Shown here: positions 62,246-64,000 of the stretch, piece after piece
Position numbering within the stretch: position 1 is the stretch's first letter
Layout of the letters: each line of letters starts with the position of its first letter
Source: Planctomycetota bacterium
Lineage (GTDB): Bacteria > Planctomycetota > SZUA-567 > H5-PLA8
Direction of reading: 5' to 3'
DNA length: 64,000 nucleotides
Assembly: GCA_027493525.1 (NCBI GenBank)
Contig: JAOSKN010000002.1
Span: 1,096,288 to 1,160,287, forward strand
The notes under the pieces: model-generated
Told to the model about the DNA's origin: nothing
Seen by the model: the letters and a program-made list of their open reading frames with translations, nothing else
Databases searched by the model: none
Translations under genes and position numbers: made by a program

Positions 62246-63700
62246 ATGCGAACCGGATCCGACTACCGAACTGCCTTGAACGACGGACGTTGCGTGTACG
62301 TGGACGGCGAGCGCGTCAAGGGCGTGGCGGATCATCCGGCCCTGCGCGGCATCGTCCGCACCATCGCGGGGCTCTTCGACGCCGCGAACGATCCGGCGGA
62401 GAAGATGACCTACGTGGCGCCGGAGACCGGCGAGCCCGCGAACAAGGTCTTCATGGTCCCGCGCAGCGCGGAGGATCTGGCCACGCGCCGCGCGGCGATC
62501 CGGCGCTGGGCGCAGCGGACGCACGGCTTGGTCGGGCGCAGCCCGGACCACGTCGGGAGTTTCCTGGCTGGCTTCGCGGCGAACTCGGGCTTCTTCGATG
62601 CCCCGAACCGCTCCTTCGGCGCGAACGTGCAGGCTTTCTACCGGAAGCTGCTGAAGGAGAACCTGTACCTCTCGTACGTGATCATTCCGCCGCAGACCGA
62701 CCGGAGCAAGACGGCGCAGGGCCAGGAAGAGGCGTTCATGCAGGTCGGGGTGGTGAAGGAGCGCGACGACGGGATCGTGGTGCGCGGGGCGCAGATGCTC
62801 GGGACCGGCGCGGCGGTCTCGGACTGGGTCTTCGTGAGCTGCATCGTGCCGATGAAGCCCGGGGACGAGCCGTACGCCAACACGTTCGTCATTCCGGCCG
62901 GGGCGAAGGGGCTGAAGCTCTACGCCCGCCCGCCTTACGCGACGCACAAGCCCCGCGTCTACGACTACCCGCTTTCCACGCGCTACGACGAGTCCGACGC
63001 GCTGGCGGTCTTCGACGACGTCTTCGTGCCCTGGGAGCAGGTCTTCGTGTACCGCGACGTGGAGCGCGTGCGCGGGCAGTTCTTCGCCACCGCCGCGCAT
63101 GTGCTGGGGAACAACCAGGCGCAGATCCGCTTCACGGCCAAACTCCAGTTCCTGATCGGGCTCGCGAGGAAGATCGCGGCCACCAACCAGGTGGACGCCT
63201 TCCCGGGGGTGGTGGAGAAGCTGGGCGAACTGGCCTCCCTGGCCGCCATCGTCGAGGGCATGGAACTGGCCAGCGAGGCCGCCTGCACCATCGACAAGCA
63301 GGGCGTGGCGCGCCCGAACGGCCGCTTCCTGTACGGCGCGATGGGCCTGCAGTCGGAACTCTATCCGCGCGCGCTTCAGACGCTGCGGGACCTCTGCGGC
63401 GGCGGCTGCCTGCAGGTGCCGTCTTCGGCGGCGGAGCTGACCCATCCCGAGACCGCCGCGGACCTGCAGCGCTACGTCCGCTCGCCGGGCGTCAGCGCCG
63501 AGGAGCGCATCAAGCTCTTCAAGCTCGCCTGGGACCTGGTGGGGACGGAGTTCGGCGGCCGGCATCTGCAATACGAGATGTTCTACGCCGGCGCGCCCTT
63601 CGTGGCGAAGAACTACGCGTACCGCAATTACGGCTACGAGGAGGCCGTGGCGCAGGTGGACGCGTGCCTGGCCAGCTACGACCTGAACACGCCGACGTAG
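62246..63700 (+). CDS. HpaB-type flavin-dependent monooxygenase (4-hydroxyphenylacetate 3-hydroxylase family)
   Basis: The 484-residue protein follows the HpaB/PvcC family: an N-terminal TGSDYRTALNDGRCVYVDGERV, then ANKVFMVPRSAEDLATRRAAIRRW, a central ENLYLSYVIIPPQTDRSK and QVGVVKERDDGIVVRGAQMLGTGAAVSDW, and a C-terminal dehydrogenase-like helical core (FLIGLARKIAATNQVDAFPGVVEKLGELA, RYVRSPGVSAEERIKLFKLAWDLVGTEFGGRHLQYEMFYAG). Members use reduced FADH2 to hydroxylate phenols or similar aromatics; a flavin reductase partner is not visible here. Regulation by the divergent GntR protein via the shared palindrome is likely. No signal peptide, so cytoplasmic. Confidence 0.9.
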   Translation: MRTGSDYRTALNDGRCVYVDGERVKGVADHPALRGIVRTIAGLFDAANDPAEKMTYVAPETGEPANKVFMVPRSAEDLATRRAAIRRWAQRTHGLVGRSPDHVGSFLAGFAANSGFFDAPNRSFGANVQAFYRKLLKENLYLSYVIIPPQTDRSKTAQGQEEAFMQVGVVKERDDGIVVRGAQMLGTGAAVSDWVFVSCIVPMKPGDEPYANTFVIPAGAKGLKLYARPPYATHKPRVYDYPLSTRYDESDALAVFDDVFVPWEQVFVYRDVERVRGQFFATAAHVLGNNQAQIRFTAKLQFLIGLARKIAATNQVDAFPGVVEKLGELASLAAIVEGMELASEAACTIDKQGVARPNGRFLYGAMGLQSELYPRALQTLRDLCGGGCLQVPSSAAELTHPETAADLQRYVRSPGVSAEERIKLFKLAWDLVGTEFGGRHLQYEMFYAGAPFVAKNYAYRNYGYEEAVAQVDACLASYDLNTPT

Positions 63701-63865
63701 GGCTTCGAACCGCAGTCGCCTTCCTATCGTATAAGGCTGGATTCCCGGGGCGGGGATGCCGCCGGATTCGTACCGGCTTCCGAAAGGACGCGCGGGTTCC
63801 GCGTAATACAGAAGCACGATTTACGTGCATCGGAGCCAGGCCGAATCGCCATGGCGCCGCGCGTA

Positions 63866-63895
63866 TTGTTTACCGCCCCTGCCGGGCGGTATACT
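63866..63895 (+). promoter_or_regulatory. candidate promoter of the ABC ATPase gene
   Basis: TTGTTT (63866-63871) and TATACT (63890-63895) with an 18-base spacer lie about 34 bases before the ATG. The -10 matches the strong TATACT of the GntR/HpaB promoter pair. Confidence 0.5.
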
Positions 63896-63929
63896 CGCGC
63901 GCCTAACCGGCCGCTGGACAAAAGCCCGC

Positions 63930-64000
63930 ATGATCCGCTGCGAACACCTCACGCGCTATTACGGCGGCTTTCAGGCCGTGATCGACCTCAACCTGGAGGT
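63930..64000 (+). CDS. ABC transporter ATP-binding protein, N-terminus only (cut by window edge)
   Basis: Only 23 codons are visible: MIRCEHLTRYYGGFQAVIDL and a few more. The pattern 'CEHLTRYYGGFQAVIDLNLEV' is the usual start of an ABC ATPase (A-loop Tyr in RYYGGFQAV, before Walker A). This region resembles the ABC-2/GldA-type branch, but no catalytic motif is inside the window, so the call rests on the opening residues only. Confidence 0.72.
   Translation, partial: MIRCEHLTRYYGGFQAVIDLNLE

Overview
The window is a very GC-rich bacterial chromosome segment with dense, short-spaced genes on both strands. The conserved core genes are bacterial: nusA-infB-DUF503-rbfA, and uppS-cdsA-phoH-HD hydrolase-ybeY. 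The rest is glycan or xenobiotic catabolism and families common in Lentisphaerota, Planctomycetota, Hydrogenedentota and similar uncultured groups: FAD_oxidored-type oxidoreductases, xylose-isomerase-like TIM barrels, a heparinase with a cysteine-pair motif, one-step sulfatases, right-handed beta-helix proteins, and an ECF sigma factor with a membrane-anchored C-terminal extension. A PVC-like or related uncultured high-GC phylum is my inference; no rRNA gene is present to test it. I see no tRNA, rRNA, CRISPR array or intact insertion sequence.

Layout. 1-3.5 kb (minus): two alpha-glucan glycosidases, one cut by the window edge and one with a frameshift. 3.5-9.3 kb (plus): a structured leader with a terminator-like hairpin, then nusA, infB, DUF503, rbfA and a small lipoprotein. 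9.3-18.6 kb: an ExbB-like membrane protein, a frameshifted CBM9-like secreted protein, an FAD oxidoreductase, a membrane protein, a dicarboxylate/amino acid symporter, an MBL-fold hydrolase and a heparinase-like lyase. 18.6-28.1 kb (minus): uppS, cdsA, phoH, a 7TM-HD phosphohydrolase, a ybeY-glycosyltransferase fusion, a methyltransferase and a D-aminoacylase-like amidohydrolase.

28.4-32.15 kb is a sharply AT-rich island. It holds two unrecognised secreted-protein genes, one with a HEGRH zincin-like motif, and the 3' end of a PKD/Ig-like surface protein. 34-45 kb: sugar isomerase-like proteins, superoxide dismutase, a methyltransferase, an ECF sigma factor with its zinc-finger anti-sigma/FecR-like partner, a PQQ-type propeller, a dimeric dUTPase-like protein and a parvulin-type chaperone.

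45.2-54.3 kb is the most interesting segment. A plus-strand operon opens with an ECF sigma factor fused through one membrane helix to an extracytoplasmic right-handed beta-helix. Two secreted paralogues of that beta-helix follow, then a third, more distant beta-helix protein and an isochorismatase-like hydrolase. The sigma factor may carry its own copy of the exoprotein fold as a surface sensor. 54.3-64 kb: a polysaccharide-deacetylase-like protein, a sulfatase, a cupin/DUF2848 pair, an esterase, a nitrilase-SGNH hydrolase fusion, and a GntR regulator that shares a perfect 24-bp palindrome and facing promoters with a divergent HpaB-type monooxygenase. The window ends in the first codons of an ABC transporter ATPase.

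Two cross-cutting observations. First, degenerate 7-bp tandem repeats sit just after stop codons of convergent genes and once in-frame inside a coding sequence. Second, several genes carry single-base homopolymer-type indels that need read-level checking before being called pseudogenes.
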